The notes under the pieces were generated by a model, which saw only the letters and a program-made list of their open reading frames with translations, did not search any database and was not told the DNA's origin. A stretch of 64,000 nt of DNA, taken from assembly GCA_040902925.1 (NCBI GenBank), contig JBBDWJ010000262.1, positions 18,303-82,302 of the forward strand, in the 5' to 3' direction. This DNA is from JBBDWJ01 sp040902925 (GTDB taxonomy: Bacteria; Acidobacteriota; Terriglobia; Bryobacterales; UBA6623). Below are positions 27,821-36,822 of the stretch, piece by piece. Position numbers and translations under genes: made by a program. The number at the start of each line of letters is the position of its first letter. The first letter of the stretch is position 1.

Positions 27821-28744
27821 TTAGTGGCCTGCCGCCTCCAGAAATCGCTCCGCCTCGATCGCCGCCATACAGCCCATGCCCGCCGCCGTCACGGCCTGGC
27901 GGTAGACGCGATCCTGAACGTCGCCGGCGTGAAATACTCCCTCCACGTTCGTCCTGGCGCCACCCTGGGAAATGATGTAGCCCTGCGCGTCGAGCTCGAG
28001 CTGCCCGCCGAAGATTTTGGTGTTGGGAATGTGGCCGATGGCTAGAAACAAGGCATCGGTTTTGTGATCCCACATCTTCTCGCTCTTGATGTCTTGCAGC
28101 TTGAGGCTGGTTACCTCGTTCTTGGACACATCTTGGACATCCAAAACTGCCGCGCCGGTGATCCATTTGATCTTCTCGTTGGCTCGCGCCCGGTCGAGCA
28201 TGATCTTCGACGCCCGAAACTCGTCGCGGCGGTGAACGATGGTCACCTCCGAGGCGAATTTGGTCAGAAACGTGGCCTCCTCCATCGCCGAATCGCCACC
28301 GCCGACTACGGTAACCGGTTTGCCGCGAAAAAAGAATCCGTCGCATGTGGCGCAGGAGCTGACGCCGTGGCCGATGAGCTTCTTTTCGGATTCCAGGCCC
28401 AGCCAACGCGCCGACGCTCCGGTGGCGACGATCAGTGTTTTCGTCTCGATCGTCTCCTCGCTCGTCGACAGCGTGAACGGCCGCTTCGATAGATCCACCT
28501 TGATCACTTCGCCTGTCTTGTACTCGGCGCCGAAGCGCTTGCCCTGCTTTTTCATGTTCTCGACGAGCTCGGGTCCCATGATGCCCTCGGGAAAGCCCGG
28601 GAAATTCTCGACTTCGGTGGTCAGGGAAAGCTGGCCGCCGATCTCCAGACCCTCGATGACCAAGGGATCGAGATTGGCGCGGGCCGTATAGATGGCGGCT
28701 GTATTTCCCGCGCATCCCGAACCGAGAATCACGACATTACGCAT
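27821..28744 (-). CDS. trxB: thioredoxin reductase
   Basis: 307 residues with AAGGAG upstream of ATG 28744. The FAD-binding GSGCAGNTAA (a Cys replaces the usual Pro), the redox pair Cys131/Cys134 in SSCATCDGFF, the NADPH motif VVGGGDSAMEEA and the closing FAD motif GVFHAGDVQD are all in place. It reduces thioredoxin with NADPH and so feeds the Bcp peroxiredoxin (6034-6486) and sulfur metabolism nearby. A minus-strand -10 (TACAAT, 28786-28781) lies 36 nt before the start. Confidence 0.95.
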   Translation of the reverse strand: MRNVVILGSGCAGNTAAIYTARANLDPLVIEGLEIGGQLSLTTEVENFPGFPEGIMGPELVENMKKQGKRFGAEYKTGEVIKVDLSKRPFTLSTSEETIETKTLIVATGASARWLGLESEKKLIGHGVSSCATCDGFFFRGKPVTVVGGGDSAMEEATFLTKFASEVTIVHRRDEFRASKIMLDRARANEKIKWITGAAVLDVQDVSKNEVTSLKLQDIKSEKMWDHKTDALFLAIGHIPNTKIFGGQLELDAQGYIISQGGARTNVEGVFHAGDVQDRVYRQAVTAAGMGCMAAIEAERFLEAAGH

Positions 28745-28871
28745 GCGGCCAAACTCCTTATCGTCGCCCAGGAAAACCCCATTGTACGATGCGGGCAGGG
28801 GGCGTCCCGGGCCTGGTGGACCCCCGTAACGCCGAGTACGGCCAGCGCCCTGGAACGGCCCTGAAGCGCGC

Positions 28872-28877
28872 TAACAT
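28872..28877 (+). promoter_or_regulatory. -10-like box directly before metY
   Basis: GCGCTAACATAG places TAACAT 8 nt before ATG 28886 and no Shine-Dalgarno is seen, again a leaderless arrangement. No SAM riboswitch is visible in 28745-28885. Confidence 0.35.
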
Positions 28878-28879
28878 AG

Positions 28880-30184
<1,305 letters not shown>

Positions 30185-30224
30185 ACGCGACGCAAGGCAA
30201 GGCGAACGCGATAGGAAGGGCGCA

Positions 30225-30785
30225 ATGCCAAACCAACCGTTCACCTGCAGTTTGCGGAGTGGCGCGGTCAGCGCGAATTCCCCCGTGCATAGCAGCGAAT
30301 TCGCCACCTCGCCACTCGACCGCCTTCGCATCCTCGAGCTGTACTCCAACGTGGCCATGGTTGGGCTCTCGTCGAACCCTTACCGCCCCAGCCATTTCGC
30401 CGCCATGTATCTGCTGGCCGCGGGCTACAACGTGTTACCCGTAAATCCCGGGGAGGAACGGATTCTAGGCCGTAAATGCTATCGAAGCCTCAAGGAGATC
30501 CCCGGGCCGGTTGAGATTGTCGATATCTTCCGGCCGCCGGAGGCGGTGCCGCCCATCGTCGAAGAAGCTATCGAGGTCGGCGCCAAAGTGGTCTGGATGC
30601 AGTATGAAGTGATCCACTACGAAGCGGCGCGGCGTGCGCGCGAGGCCGGCCTCGAAGTCGTAATGGATCAATGCATGAAGGTCGAGCATGCCCGCTTTTT
30701 CGGGGCGTTGCACACGCTCGGGCTCAACACGGGTGTGATCTCCTCGCGCGCCTGGGATCCGCGCGCCGGATCGAAGAAACCCTAA
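30225..30785 (+). CDS. CoA-binding domain protein (YccU type)
   Basis: 186 residues, ATG 30225 with GGAAGGG. After a variable N-terminal 35 residues, the Rossmann-like CoA-binding domain reads NVAMVGLSSNPYRPSHFAAMYLL, YNVLPVNPGEERILGRKCYRSL, VEIVDIFRPPEAVPPIVEEAI and GAKVVWMQYEVIH, with EVVMDQCMKVEH near the end. This is the CoA_binding_2 family resembling the CoA site of succinyl-CoA synthetase alpha; the stand-alone proteins have no assigned reaction. In other genomes it is also found near metY. Confidence 0.88.
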   Translation: MPNQPFTCSLRSGAVSANSPVHSSEFATSPLDRLRILELYSNVAMVGLSSNPYRPSHFAAMYLLAAGYNVLPVNPGEERILGRKCYRSLKEIPGPVEIVDIFRPPEAVPPIVEEAIEVGAKVVWMQYEVIHYEAARRAREAGLEVVMDQCMKVEHARFFGALHTLGLNTGVISSRAWDPRAGSKKP

Positions 30786-30813
30786 ACGAACGCGTCAATT
30801 CAGCAGAGCCCGC

Positions 30814-32115
30814 CTATAGCCTTGCTTGGAGGTTCTTCATCGCCTGGATCGCCGCCTGCGCCACTTGAGTGTTGGGGTCCTGACTCAGCTTTTCGAGATA
30901 GGGCAGGCTTTCGCGCGTTCCGCTCCAAGCGACCACGGTAGCCAGTTCCCGCTTCTGATCGATGGTCCCGGTGGTGAGCGGTTCGTATAGCTTCGCCAGC
31001 ACTTCCGGCTTGCGCGCCAACTCAATCAGAAAAGGCCGCGCTTCGCCGCGGTGAATCGAGGAGTTCAAGCCATCCACGAGATAGCTGGTGTAGTTCAGAT
31101 CGCCCAGGTAGACCTGCGCGAACGCCATCGATAGCCGGGCCGACTCGTCCTTCTCGCGGGCGAAGGCCTCGCTGACGAGCTTGAGGTCGCTTTCCGTGCC
31201 GATGCGGCCGATACCCTCCGCCGCGGCGGCTCGAATGTCATCGTCGCGATCACGCAGATAGAGGCGGAAGAGCTCTTCCTGGCCGTTGTTGGGGAGCTTG
31301 GCTAAGGCGACCAGGGCTTCCCGGCGCAGCTTCTTGTCGTCGTTGGTTTTCACGATCCCGACAAGTTCCGGAACCGCCTCGTTCACCTGCAACTGGCCCA
31401 TCGCCTGCGTGACGCTGAGCTTAACGTCCTTATCGAGGTCGCGAAGCAGAAAGACCATCGACGGCCCGGCGCTGGTATCGCCGATCTTTTTCAGGGCATG
31501 CACAGACTCCAGGATGAGAGTCGTGTTCTTGGAAAGCAGCGCCTCCTGCAGTTGAGGCACGGCTCCTTTGCCGCGCAGAATGCCGGCCGCCCGCGCGGCG
31601 TTCGCGCGTGAGTCCATGCTCGAGCCGCCGACCACGATACGGCCGATGGTGTTGACTACTTCGGCATTCACCTGCACGTAGGGGTCAATGATCACGGGTT
31701 CCGGGCGCGAGAAACGGCTCTTGATATTCCCGGCGAAATCCTTGACCGAGTTCAGCCAGCCGGTTTTGACGTAGCCATATTGATAGAAGTTGACCAAGCC
31801 GTCCACGGCGACCACCTGCATTTCCGGGGACGCATCGCGAGTGGCGGACATCAACGGCTCGAGGCTGTCTTGGGTGCCGATCTGCGTGATCGCGGAAACA
31901 GCTTCGAGACGCACGTCGAGCACTGGGTCCTTCAGAACCTTCGCCAGCTCGGGAATGAAGCGCGCCTCCTTGGTGTCGGCGAGCTGCTTGATGGCGCGAA
32001 TACGCTGCTTGGGCTGCGGATCCGAGAGGCCTTCCACCTGCGCGTACGCCACGATGGGCGAAAACGTCAGCAGCATCAAGAAAGCGGTTGTGGAGGTGGG
32101 GGAGAAAAATTTCAT
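30814..32115 (-). CDS. secreted HEAT-repeat protein
   Basis: 433 residues from ATG 32115 (AGAGGA upstream), preferred over a start at 32166 because it begins with a signal peptide (MKFFSPTSTTAFLMLLTFSP...AYA). About eight HEAT or PBS-lyase-type repeats follow, for instance KQRIRAIKQLADTKEARFIP, VLDVRLEAVSAITQIGTQDS, DVKLSVTQAMGQLQVNEAVP and REALVALAKLPNNGQEELFR. It is an alpha-solenoid, probably a periplasmic scaffold, with no catalytic residues visible. It is convergent with the CoA-binding gene, 28 nt away. Confidence 0.85.
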   Translation of the reverse strand: MKFFSPTSTTAFLMLLTFSPIVAYAQVEGLSDPQPKQRIRAIKQLADTKEARFIPELAKVLKDPVLDVRLEAVSAITQIGTQDSLEPLMSATRDASPEMQVVAVDGLVNFYQYGYVKTGWLNSVKDFAGNIKSRFSRPEPVIIDPYVQVNAEVVNTIGRIVVGGSSMDSRANAARAAGILRGKGAVPQLQEALLSKNTTLILESVHALKKIGDTSAGPSMVFLLRDLDKDVKLSVTQAMGQLQVNEAVPELVGIVKTNDDKKLRREALVALAKLPNNGQEELFRLYLRDRDDDIRAAAAEGIGRIGTESDLKLVSEAFAREKDESARLSMAFAQVYLGDLNYTSYLVDGLNSSIHRGEARPFLIELARKPEVLAKLYEPLTTGTIDQKRELATVVAWSGTRESLPYLEKLSQDPNTQVAQAAIQAMKNLQARL

Positions 32116-32164
32116 GACGGCACAATCCTCTGAGGCGCCACGGGGCCGCCAAGGCATTCCTATC

Positions 32165-32170
32165 ATTATA
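32165..32170 (-). promoter_or_regulatory. -10 box TATAAT for the HEAT-repeat gene
   Basis: Minus-strand TATAAT lies within a short palindrome CCTATCATTATAGG, 49 nt before ATG 32115. No clear -35. Confidence 0.4.
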
Positions 32171-32220
32171 GGAACTTGGCTCTGAAGCGTGGCTGGATCG
32201 GGCAGAAAGCGAATCGTGGC

Positions 32221-33060
32221 TCAGACGTACTCGAGCGTGATGCGGTCGGGGATCAAGCCGGCCTGGTAGCCCATCTCCAGTAGTTTTTGCGCCGACTGCA
32301 GGACTTCCGGATGCATCTCGGTGGTGTGGTGATTCACGTACATGCCGACGAATTTTTCGGCGGACTCGCGGTCGAGACCGCGCGAAAACTCCATCGCGTA
32401 GCTCAGGGCTTCCTCGCGGTGGTCGAGTGCGTACTGGATGCTCTGCGCCAGTCTTTGCCGGGCCTCGGCTTGGATTTCAGGGTCCAGCGAGCGCAGCACC
32501 GCATTGGCCCCCAGAGGCAGTGGGAGGTTGTGCTCTTTTTTCCACCACGCCCCCAGGTCGAGCACCCGGTGAAGCCCTGACTGGTAGTAGCTGAGCTGCC
32601 CTTCGTGAATGATCAGCCCGGCGTCGACGGTTCCCTTGGCCACGGCGTCCAGAATCTTGTCGAAAGGAAGTACTAGCGGTTCGAAATCGGGCTGATAGAG
32701 CCGCAGCGCCAGATAGGCGGTCGTGAGCAAGCCCGGGACGGCGATGGTCTTGCCCTTTAGATCCGCGGGTGACAGGACGCCTTTGGACACGACGATCGGC
32801 CCATAGCCGTCTCCGACGCTCGAACCGGCAGCCGTGAGAATGTAGTGCTCGGCGACGTAGGGATAGGCATGGTAGGAAATCGCCGTCATCTCGTAGCGGC
32901 CTTCCATAGCCGCCGCGTTGAGAGACTGGATATCGTCGAGAATGTGATGGAAACGGACCAGCGGGGAACGGACTCTGCCCGTCGCCAAGGCGTAGAACAT
33001 GAAGGCGTCATCAGCATCCGGGCTGTGCGCAATGTTGACGGTGTGCTGCGGCGTTTCCAT
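32221..33060 (-). CDS. mqnD: 1,4-dihydroxy-6-naphthoate synthase-like (futalosine menaquinone pathway)
   Basis: 279 residues from ATG 33060, with GGAG upstream; a start at 33099 is less likely. HSPDADDAFMFYALATGRV matches the MqnA/MqnD opening, and later KTIAVPGLLTTAYLALRLY, VDAGLIIHEGQLSYYQSGL and NAVLRSLDPEIQAEA fit the periplasmic-binding-like fold of MqnD. MqnD cleaves cyclic dehypoxanthine futalosine to 1,4-dihydroxy-6-naphthoate. MqnA shares the fold, so the exact step is not certain. The 298-nt divergent gap to 33359 shows nothing else. Confidence 0.85.
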   Translation of the reverse strand: METPQHTVNIAHSPDADDAFMFYALATGRVRSPLVRFHHILDDIQSLNAAAMEGRYEMTAISYHAYPYVAEHYILTAAGSSVGDGYGPIVVSKGVLSPADLKGKTIAVPGLLTTAYLALRLYQPDFEPLVLPFDKILDAVAKGTVDAGLIIHEGQLSYYQSGLHRVLDLGAWWKKEHNLPLPLGANAVLRSLDPEIQAEARQRLAQSIQYALDHREEALSYAMEFSRGLDRESAEKFVGMYVNHHTTEMHPEVLQSAQKLLEMGYQAGLIPDRITLEYV

Positions 33061-33358
33061 GCGAGACTCCAGCCCCGGAGGACACTTCACCACCAACACC
33101 GGCCGTGTTTGAGTCGATCACCAGTCCAGGCGCACGGGGCCCGTGATAGCGACCAATTCCGGGCTGTGCCCCGGAAGCGGAACAGCAGTGGCGGGCAGGC
33201 TTCCCCCCGAGGAAGCAAGACATCTACTGTAGCAGAATGGCCGGGAATACTCGTGTATCTTGAAGAAGCGGGAAGCAAGCGGGTCGGCGCGCCCAGCCGA
33301 GGCTTTGAGCCTGCCGGGGCGAACCTTTTACCCCTCGTTTGAGTAAGGAGCGACCCAT

Positions 33359-33748
33359 ATGGCGGGCGAGAACCCATTCAAAGTCGTTGCGGGGGTGCCG
33401 GACCTGTTTTTTGCGGCCAGAATCGGGGAGACGGCTCGCCAACTGGGCGTGGCCATCGAGTTTGCGTCCTCCGGCCCGGCCGTCTTGGAGAAGGCGTCCG
33501 GCGCGCCTTCGCTGGTCATTCTGGACCTCGGCGCCGCCACGCTCGATCCGATCAAGCTGATCGCGCAACTCAAGGCTGACCCGGGCCCCGATATAGCTCG
33601 CGTGGTCGGGTTCGTCAACCATGAGCGGACCGATCTGATCGAGCAGGCGCGCGAGGCGGGCTGTGACCAGGTTCTCACTCGCGGCGCATTCACGAAGGAT
33701 CTTCCGGGCTTGTTGACCGGCGCGCCACTTCTTCGCGGCCTTGAATAG
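33359..33748 (+). CDS. degenerate receiver (CheY-like) domain protein
   Basis: 129 residues, ATG with AAGGAG. The pattern of a response-regulator receiver is visible: strand, then an Asp in PSLVILDLGAATLDP (the phosphoacceptor position), then IARVVGFVNHERTDLIEQAREAGCDQVLTRGAF. The Ser/Thr switch position looks replaced in VVGFV, the conserved Lys is Arg in LTRG, and the N-terminal acidic pair is absent. It is probably a non-phosphorylated pseudo-receiver. No kinase or output domain is adjacent; a ferredoxin gene follows. Confidence 0.7.
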   Translation: MAGENPFKVVAGVPDLFFAARIGETARQLGVAIEFASSGPAVLEKASGAPSLVILDLGAATLDPIKLIAQLKADPGPDIARVVGFVNHERTDLIEQAREAGCDQVLTRGAFTKDLPGLLTGAPLLRGLE

Positions 33749-33793
33749 GGCTTGAGTCAGCTTCCCGAAAGAGGACTTCGCAAAGTCGTTTGC

Positions 33794-33799
33794 TATAAT
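33794..33799 (+). promoter_or_regulatory. extended -10 box TGC-TATAAT for the ferredoxin gene
   Basis: TTTGCTATAATCC ends 23 nt before ATG 33823, which has AAGGAAA as ribosome site. The -35 region is weak. Confidence 0.5.
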
Positions 33800-33822
33800 C
33801 CTTGCAACCGAAGGAAATCTTT

Positions 33823-34284
33823 ATGGCCGCACCAGAAGAAACCGGCGCTACCGAAACGAACGGATCCGCAACTCCGCCTCCGCCGAAGCCCGCCGCCAAA
33901 CCCAAGCCGGCCCGGCCGGGTATCGAGTTGCCGACGGTAGATCTGGGTTTAGTCAAAGCGGAGCCCTGGTCGGAAGGCCTTTCCACCCCGCGGAAAAAGA
34001 AGCCCAAGGAGCTGGCCGTCACGAACGAATGCTGCACCGGATGCGCCGGTTCGCCCGTTTGCATCACCTATTGCCCGGTCGAAGAGTGCATGTTCTGGGT
34101 GCCCGACGAGGACCATCCTCCCTTCGGCCGCATCGACGTGGATTACCAGCTTTGCATCGGCTGCAAGAAGTGCATCAGCAAGGGCCCCGACGACACCTTC
34201 CTCGATGGCTGCCCTTGGGACGCCATCGACATGGTGCCAACCGAGGACGTCGAAGGAAATCTCGGCGTCAAATTCGCCTACTGA
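33823..34284 (+). CDS. 4Fe-4S ferredoxin-like protein with Pro/Lys-rich N-terminus
   Basis: 153 residues from ATG 33823 (a TTG at 33802 is less likely). The first about 65 residues are Ala/Pro/Lys-rich and probably disordered. The C-terminal half has clustered cysteines: ECCTGCAGSPVCITYCPVEEC and LCIGCKKCISK...DGCPW. One set fits a CxxCxxC...C 4Fe-4S site; the first group is unusually spaced (CC-x2-C-x5-C-x3-C-x4-C), so a second, atypical cluster is possible. It is likely a small electron carrier, perhaps for the sulfur enzymes nearby, though no reductase is adjacent. Confidence 0.82.
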   Translation: MAAPEETGATETNGSATPPPPKPAAKPKPARPGIELPTVDLGLVKAEPWSEGLSTPRKKKPKELAVTNECCTGCAGSPVCITYCPVEECMFWVPDEDHPPFGRIDVDYQLCIGCKKCISKGPDDTFLDGCPWDAIDMVPTEDVEGNLGVKFAY

Positions 34285-34420
34285 TCTCCCACGATCGGAC
34301 CAACGCGCCCGTTGCCGGTCCCCGCTCTACGACGGTAGCGAAGACACAGCCGTGTTGGTTGCGTTCCATCCGCGCCTGCCGCTAGCCTGAATACTTACGA
34401 TCCCGTTTGGAGGCCCGATC

Positions 34421-34801
34421 ATGGTTCATTCCGAGCGATTCCTGCAAATCGTCAATGATGCCAAGACCCGCATTAAGGAAGTCACCGCCGACGACGTGAA
34501 ACGCAGCCATGAGTCCGGCGAAGACTTCGTGTTGATCGACACTCGCGAAGACTCGGAGTGGGATAAGGCGCACGCCGCGGGATCTATCCATCTCGGCAAG
34601 GGGATCATCGAGCGCGACATCGAAGGCAAGGTCCCCGACACATCGAAGAAGCTGGTGCTCTACTGCGGCGGGGGATTTCGCTCGGCGCTTGCGGCCGACG
34701 CGCTGCAAAAGATGGGCTACACCAACGTCTACTCGCTGGCAGGGGGTTGGCGAGCCTGGAATGATGCGAAGTTGCCGATTGAAGAAGGCGGCGGCTCTTA
34801 G
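34421..34801 (+). CDS. rhodanese-like domain protein
   Basis: 126 residues, ATG with TTGGAGG upstream. A single rhodanese domain: DFVLIDTREDSEWDKAHAAGSIHLGKG, then the active-site loop LYCGGGFRSALAADAL with the catalytic Cys, then NVYSLAGGWRAWNDAKLPIE. It may carry persulfide sulfur from thiosulfate or cysteine. The six-residue loop CGGGFR is of the general sulfurtransferase type. It is convergent with cysK, 12 nt between stops, in keeping with a sulfur-metabolism neighbourhood. Confidence 0.9.
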   Translation: MVHSERFLQIVNDAKTRIKEVTADDVKRSHESGEDFVLIDTREDSEWDKAHAAGSIHLGKGIIERDIEGKVPDTSKKLVLYCGGGFRSALAADALQKMGYTNVYSLAGGWRAWNDAKLPIEEGGGS

Positions 34802-34813
34802 CGGGTTCGCTGG

Positions 34814-35767
34814 TTACGCGATTCCGTCGAACAGGGCGCTGCTCAGATAGCGCTCGCCGCCATCGGGCAAGATCGTCACGATCAGCTTGCCCGCCATCTC
34901 CGGCTCCTTGGCAACCCGGCAAGCCACGGCGGCAGCCGCGCCGCACGAGATGCCGCAAAGAATCCCTTCCTCTTTCGCCACGCGGCGCGCGAATTCGATC
35001 GCCTCTTCATCCTGGATGGTCTCAACGCGGTCAAGGATCGAAAGATCCAACGTGTCGGGAATGAAACCCGCGCCGATGCCCTGGATAGCGGTGTGACCGG
35101 GCGTGACTTTCTTGCGTGCCAGAGTCTGTGTGATCACCGGGCTGCTGGCGGGCTCGACGCCGATCGAAATGATCTTCCTACCCTTCTGTTTGAGGTAGCG
35201 TGAGATGCCGCTGATGGTGCCGCCGGTGCCGACCCCGGCCACGAGCACGTCGATGGCGCCGTTGGTGTCTTCCCAGATCTCCGGCCCTGTCGTCTCGAAA
35301 TGAATCGCCGGGTTGGCCGGGTTCTTGAACTGCTGCAGCATCAGGTACCGCTCGGGTTCGGCGGCGACCAAGTCTTCGGCGCGAGCGATCGAACCGTACA
35401 TGCCGTCGTCCCCGGGAGTCAGCTCGAGATTCGCGCCCAGCATTTTCAGTACGCGGCGGCGCTCGATGCTCATCGTCTCGGGCATCGTCAGAGTGATTTT
35501 GTAGCCACGCGCCGCGCATACGAACGCCAGCGCTATGCCCGTGTTGCCGCTGGTCGGCTCAATGAGCTCTTTGCCGGGTTTGAGCACGCCGCGCTTTTCG
35601 GCGTCCCAGATCATCGACGCGCCGATGCGGCATTTCACCGAATAGGCCGGATTGCGACCCTCGACCTTGCCGAGCACCGTCGCCTTCGCTCCATCGGTCA
35701 CGCGATTGAACCGCACCAAAGGCGTGCGCCCGATGCTCAACGAGTTGTCTTCAAAAAATCGGCCCAT
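34814..35767 (-). CDS. cysK: cysteine synthase (O-acetylserine sulfhydrylase)
   Basis: 317 residues from ATG 35767, giving [21 protein letters not shown], which matches the family start; the open frame to 35839 runs through a repeat and is unlikely to be coding. The PLP lysine is in [15 protein letters not shown], the substrate loop is [13 protein letters not shown], and the phosphate site is [15 protein letters not shown]. It makes cysteine from O-acetylserine and sulfide. The upstream Rrf2 gene on the same strand recalls the CymR-CysK pair of Firmicutes, where CysK itself modulates the regulator. Confidence 0.95.
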   Translation of the reverse strand: MGRFFEDNSLSIGRTPLVRFNRVTDGAKATVLGKVEGRNPAYSVKCRIGASMIWDAEKRGVLKPGKELIEPTSGNTGIALAFVCAARGYKITLTMPETMSIERRRVLKMLGANLELTPGDDGMYGSIARAEDLVAAEPERYLMLQQFKNPANPAIHFETTGPEIWEDTNGAIDVLVAGVGTGGTISGISRYLKQKGRKIISIGVEPASSPVITQTLARKKVTPGHTAIQGIGAGFIPDTLDLSILDRVETIQDEEAIEFARRVAKEEGILCGISCGAAAAVACRVAKEPEMAGKLIVTILPDGGERYLSSALFDGIA

Positions 35768-35798
35768 GGAATCCGACCAATCTGATTTTCTCGTGATG

Positions 35799-35945
35799 GG
35801 GACAATCACCCGGCTATTGCCGCCGGAATCCATCCTCAAAATTGTGCGCGGTCGTTATAGGGACAGTCACGCGGTTATCGCCGCCTGAATCCACGCCCAA
35901 ATTCTGCCCGGGGTGACTGTCCCCCCTGAACAGTCCCCCCTGAAC
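35799..35945 (-). repeat. imperfect repeats in the rrf2-cysK gap
   Basis: Two roughly 50-bp imperfect direct repeats begin GGGACAATCAC (35799) and GGGACAGTCAC (35860), 61 bp apart. The inverted form GTGACTGTCCC follows (35914-35924). Two 13-bp copies of GTCCCCCCTGAAC lie at 35919-35931 and 35933-35945. It resembles degraded REP-type elements rather than coding DNA. Confidence 0.7.
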
Positions 35946-35962
35946 ACAGTGGCTGTCTCCGG

Positions 35963-36397
35963 CTAGATCTGCCAGTTGGCAACCTGCCGTGTACTGTTCT
36001 CGCGCCAGCGCGACACCAAGTCGGCAAACGTGGTTCGATCGAGCACGCCGGCGAGCGCTTCCTCCACTTCTCCCCAGAACTCCGGGAACGGCGAGTCGGG
36101 CGGCAGGCCCTCGCGCAACTGCCTGCGGGCGGGGGAGATCGGCCCGTCGATATGCCGCAAAATCTCTCCCACGGTGATCGTTTCCGCCGGCTTCGCCAGA
36201 AAATAACCGCCTTCGGCGCCGCGCCGCGAGGCCAGGAATCCGCCCTGCTTGAGCTGCGAGAGGATCAGCTCCAGAAACTTCTGGGGGATAGCCTGACGGC
36301 CTGCGATCTCGGCGATTTTCGTCGGCTGCGGACCCTCCCTTGAGGCCAGGTCGAACACCGCGCGTAAAGCGTACTCGCTCTTGACCGAAATCTCCAC
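35963..36397 (-). CDS. Rrf2-family regulator lacking cysteines
   Basis: 144 residues with a GTG start at 36397. It has the Rrf2 winged helix: SVKSEYALRAVFDLASREG, IAGRQAIPQKFLELILSQLKQGGFLASRRGAEGGYFLAKP, then EILRHIDGPISP. No cysteine is present anywhere, so it cannot bind a cluster as IscR or NsrR do. That places it with CymR-type members, which sense cysteine supply. Its position just upstream of cysK supports a sulfur role. A perfect 8-bp inverted repeat over the start (36403-36427) is a likely autoregulatory site. Confidence 0.88.
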   Translation of the reverse strand: MEISVKSEYALRAVFDLASREGPQPTKIAEIAGRQAIPQKFLELILSQLKQGGFLASRRGAEGGYFLAKPAETITVGEILRHIDGPISPARRQLREGLPPDSPFPEFWGEVEEALAGVLDRTTFADLVSRWRENSTRQVANWQI

Positions 36398-36402
36398 GTT
36401 TC

Positions 36403-36427
36403 AATCTCTATCGACTTACTAGAGATT
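36403..36427 (-). promoter_or_regulatory. 8-bp inverted repeat, probable Rrf2 operator
   Basis: AATCTCTA (36403-36410), 9-nt spacer, TAGAGATT (36420-36427): perfect arms ending 6 nt before the regulator's GTG, overlapping the presumed ribosome site or transcription start. Confidence 0.7.
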
Positions 36428-36467
36428 ACGGGAAAGGGCGGAATCCGTCAAATGCCCGAGGCTTGCA

Positions 36468-36752
36468 TTGCCCATCGCCGAGCACGTTCACGTGCAGGCT
36501 AATCTGGCCCGCCCTGCCATTCCGGAATCCGCTGCTTGCCCGCGGCTCCCGCGATCCGGCATCCTAAAGCGCGTGGCCGATTTCCTCATCAATGCGGCTT
36601 TGCTGCTTCTGATCCTCGGTTCCAGCGCCCTGTTGACCAACGCCTTCGCTCGTTGGATGTATTACAAATGCAGCGAGTGCGGCAGCCTGAACGCCAAACG
36701 CAGAAGCCACTGCCGTATCTGTGGTCAGGGCCTCGGGCCGGGATCGGGTTGA
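36468..36752 (+). CDS. small membrane protein with zinc ribbon
   Basis: 94 residues if started at TTG 36468; a GTG at 36573 would give 59 residues and still include the recognisable part. One membrane helix (LINAALLLLILGSSALLTNAF) is followed by a cytoplasmic-type zinc ribbon, YKCSECGSLNAKRRSHCRICG, with two CxxC knuckles. The family is not recognised. Membrane-anchored zinc ribbons often serve as small adaptor proteins. The Shine-Dalgarno is weak for either start. Confidence 0.55.
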   Translation: MPIAEHVHVQANLARPAIPESAACPRLPRSGILKRVADFLINAALLLLILGSSALLTNAFARWMYYKCSECGSLNAKRRSHCRICGQGLGPGSG

Positions 36753-36781
36753 ACTTGCCCGCGTGACCTATCTGAGTTGTC

Positions 36782-36809
36782 GTAGCACTAATTGTGCCTT
36801 TTGTGCTAC
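36782..36809 (+). promoter_or_regulatory. inverted repeat upstream of the TonB-dependent receptor
   Basis: GTAGCAC (36782-36788) and GTGCTAC (36803-36809) are perfect 7-bp arms with a 14-nt spacer that itself holds GTGC (36794-36797), able to pair with GCAC (36785-36788). It ends 13 nt before ATG 36823, so it is a possible repressor site. The layout recalls BlaI/CopY-type operators, but the regulator is unknown. Confidence 0.5.
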
Positions 36810-36822
36810 TATCTCCGGATCT

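Noticed and set aside
35768..35839. N-terminal extension of cysK
   Set aside because: The extra residues ([14 protein letters not shown]) are encoded by the GGGACA-type repeat, while family similarity begins at the ATG 35767.
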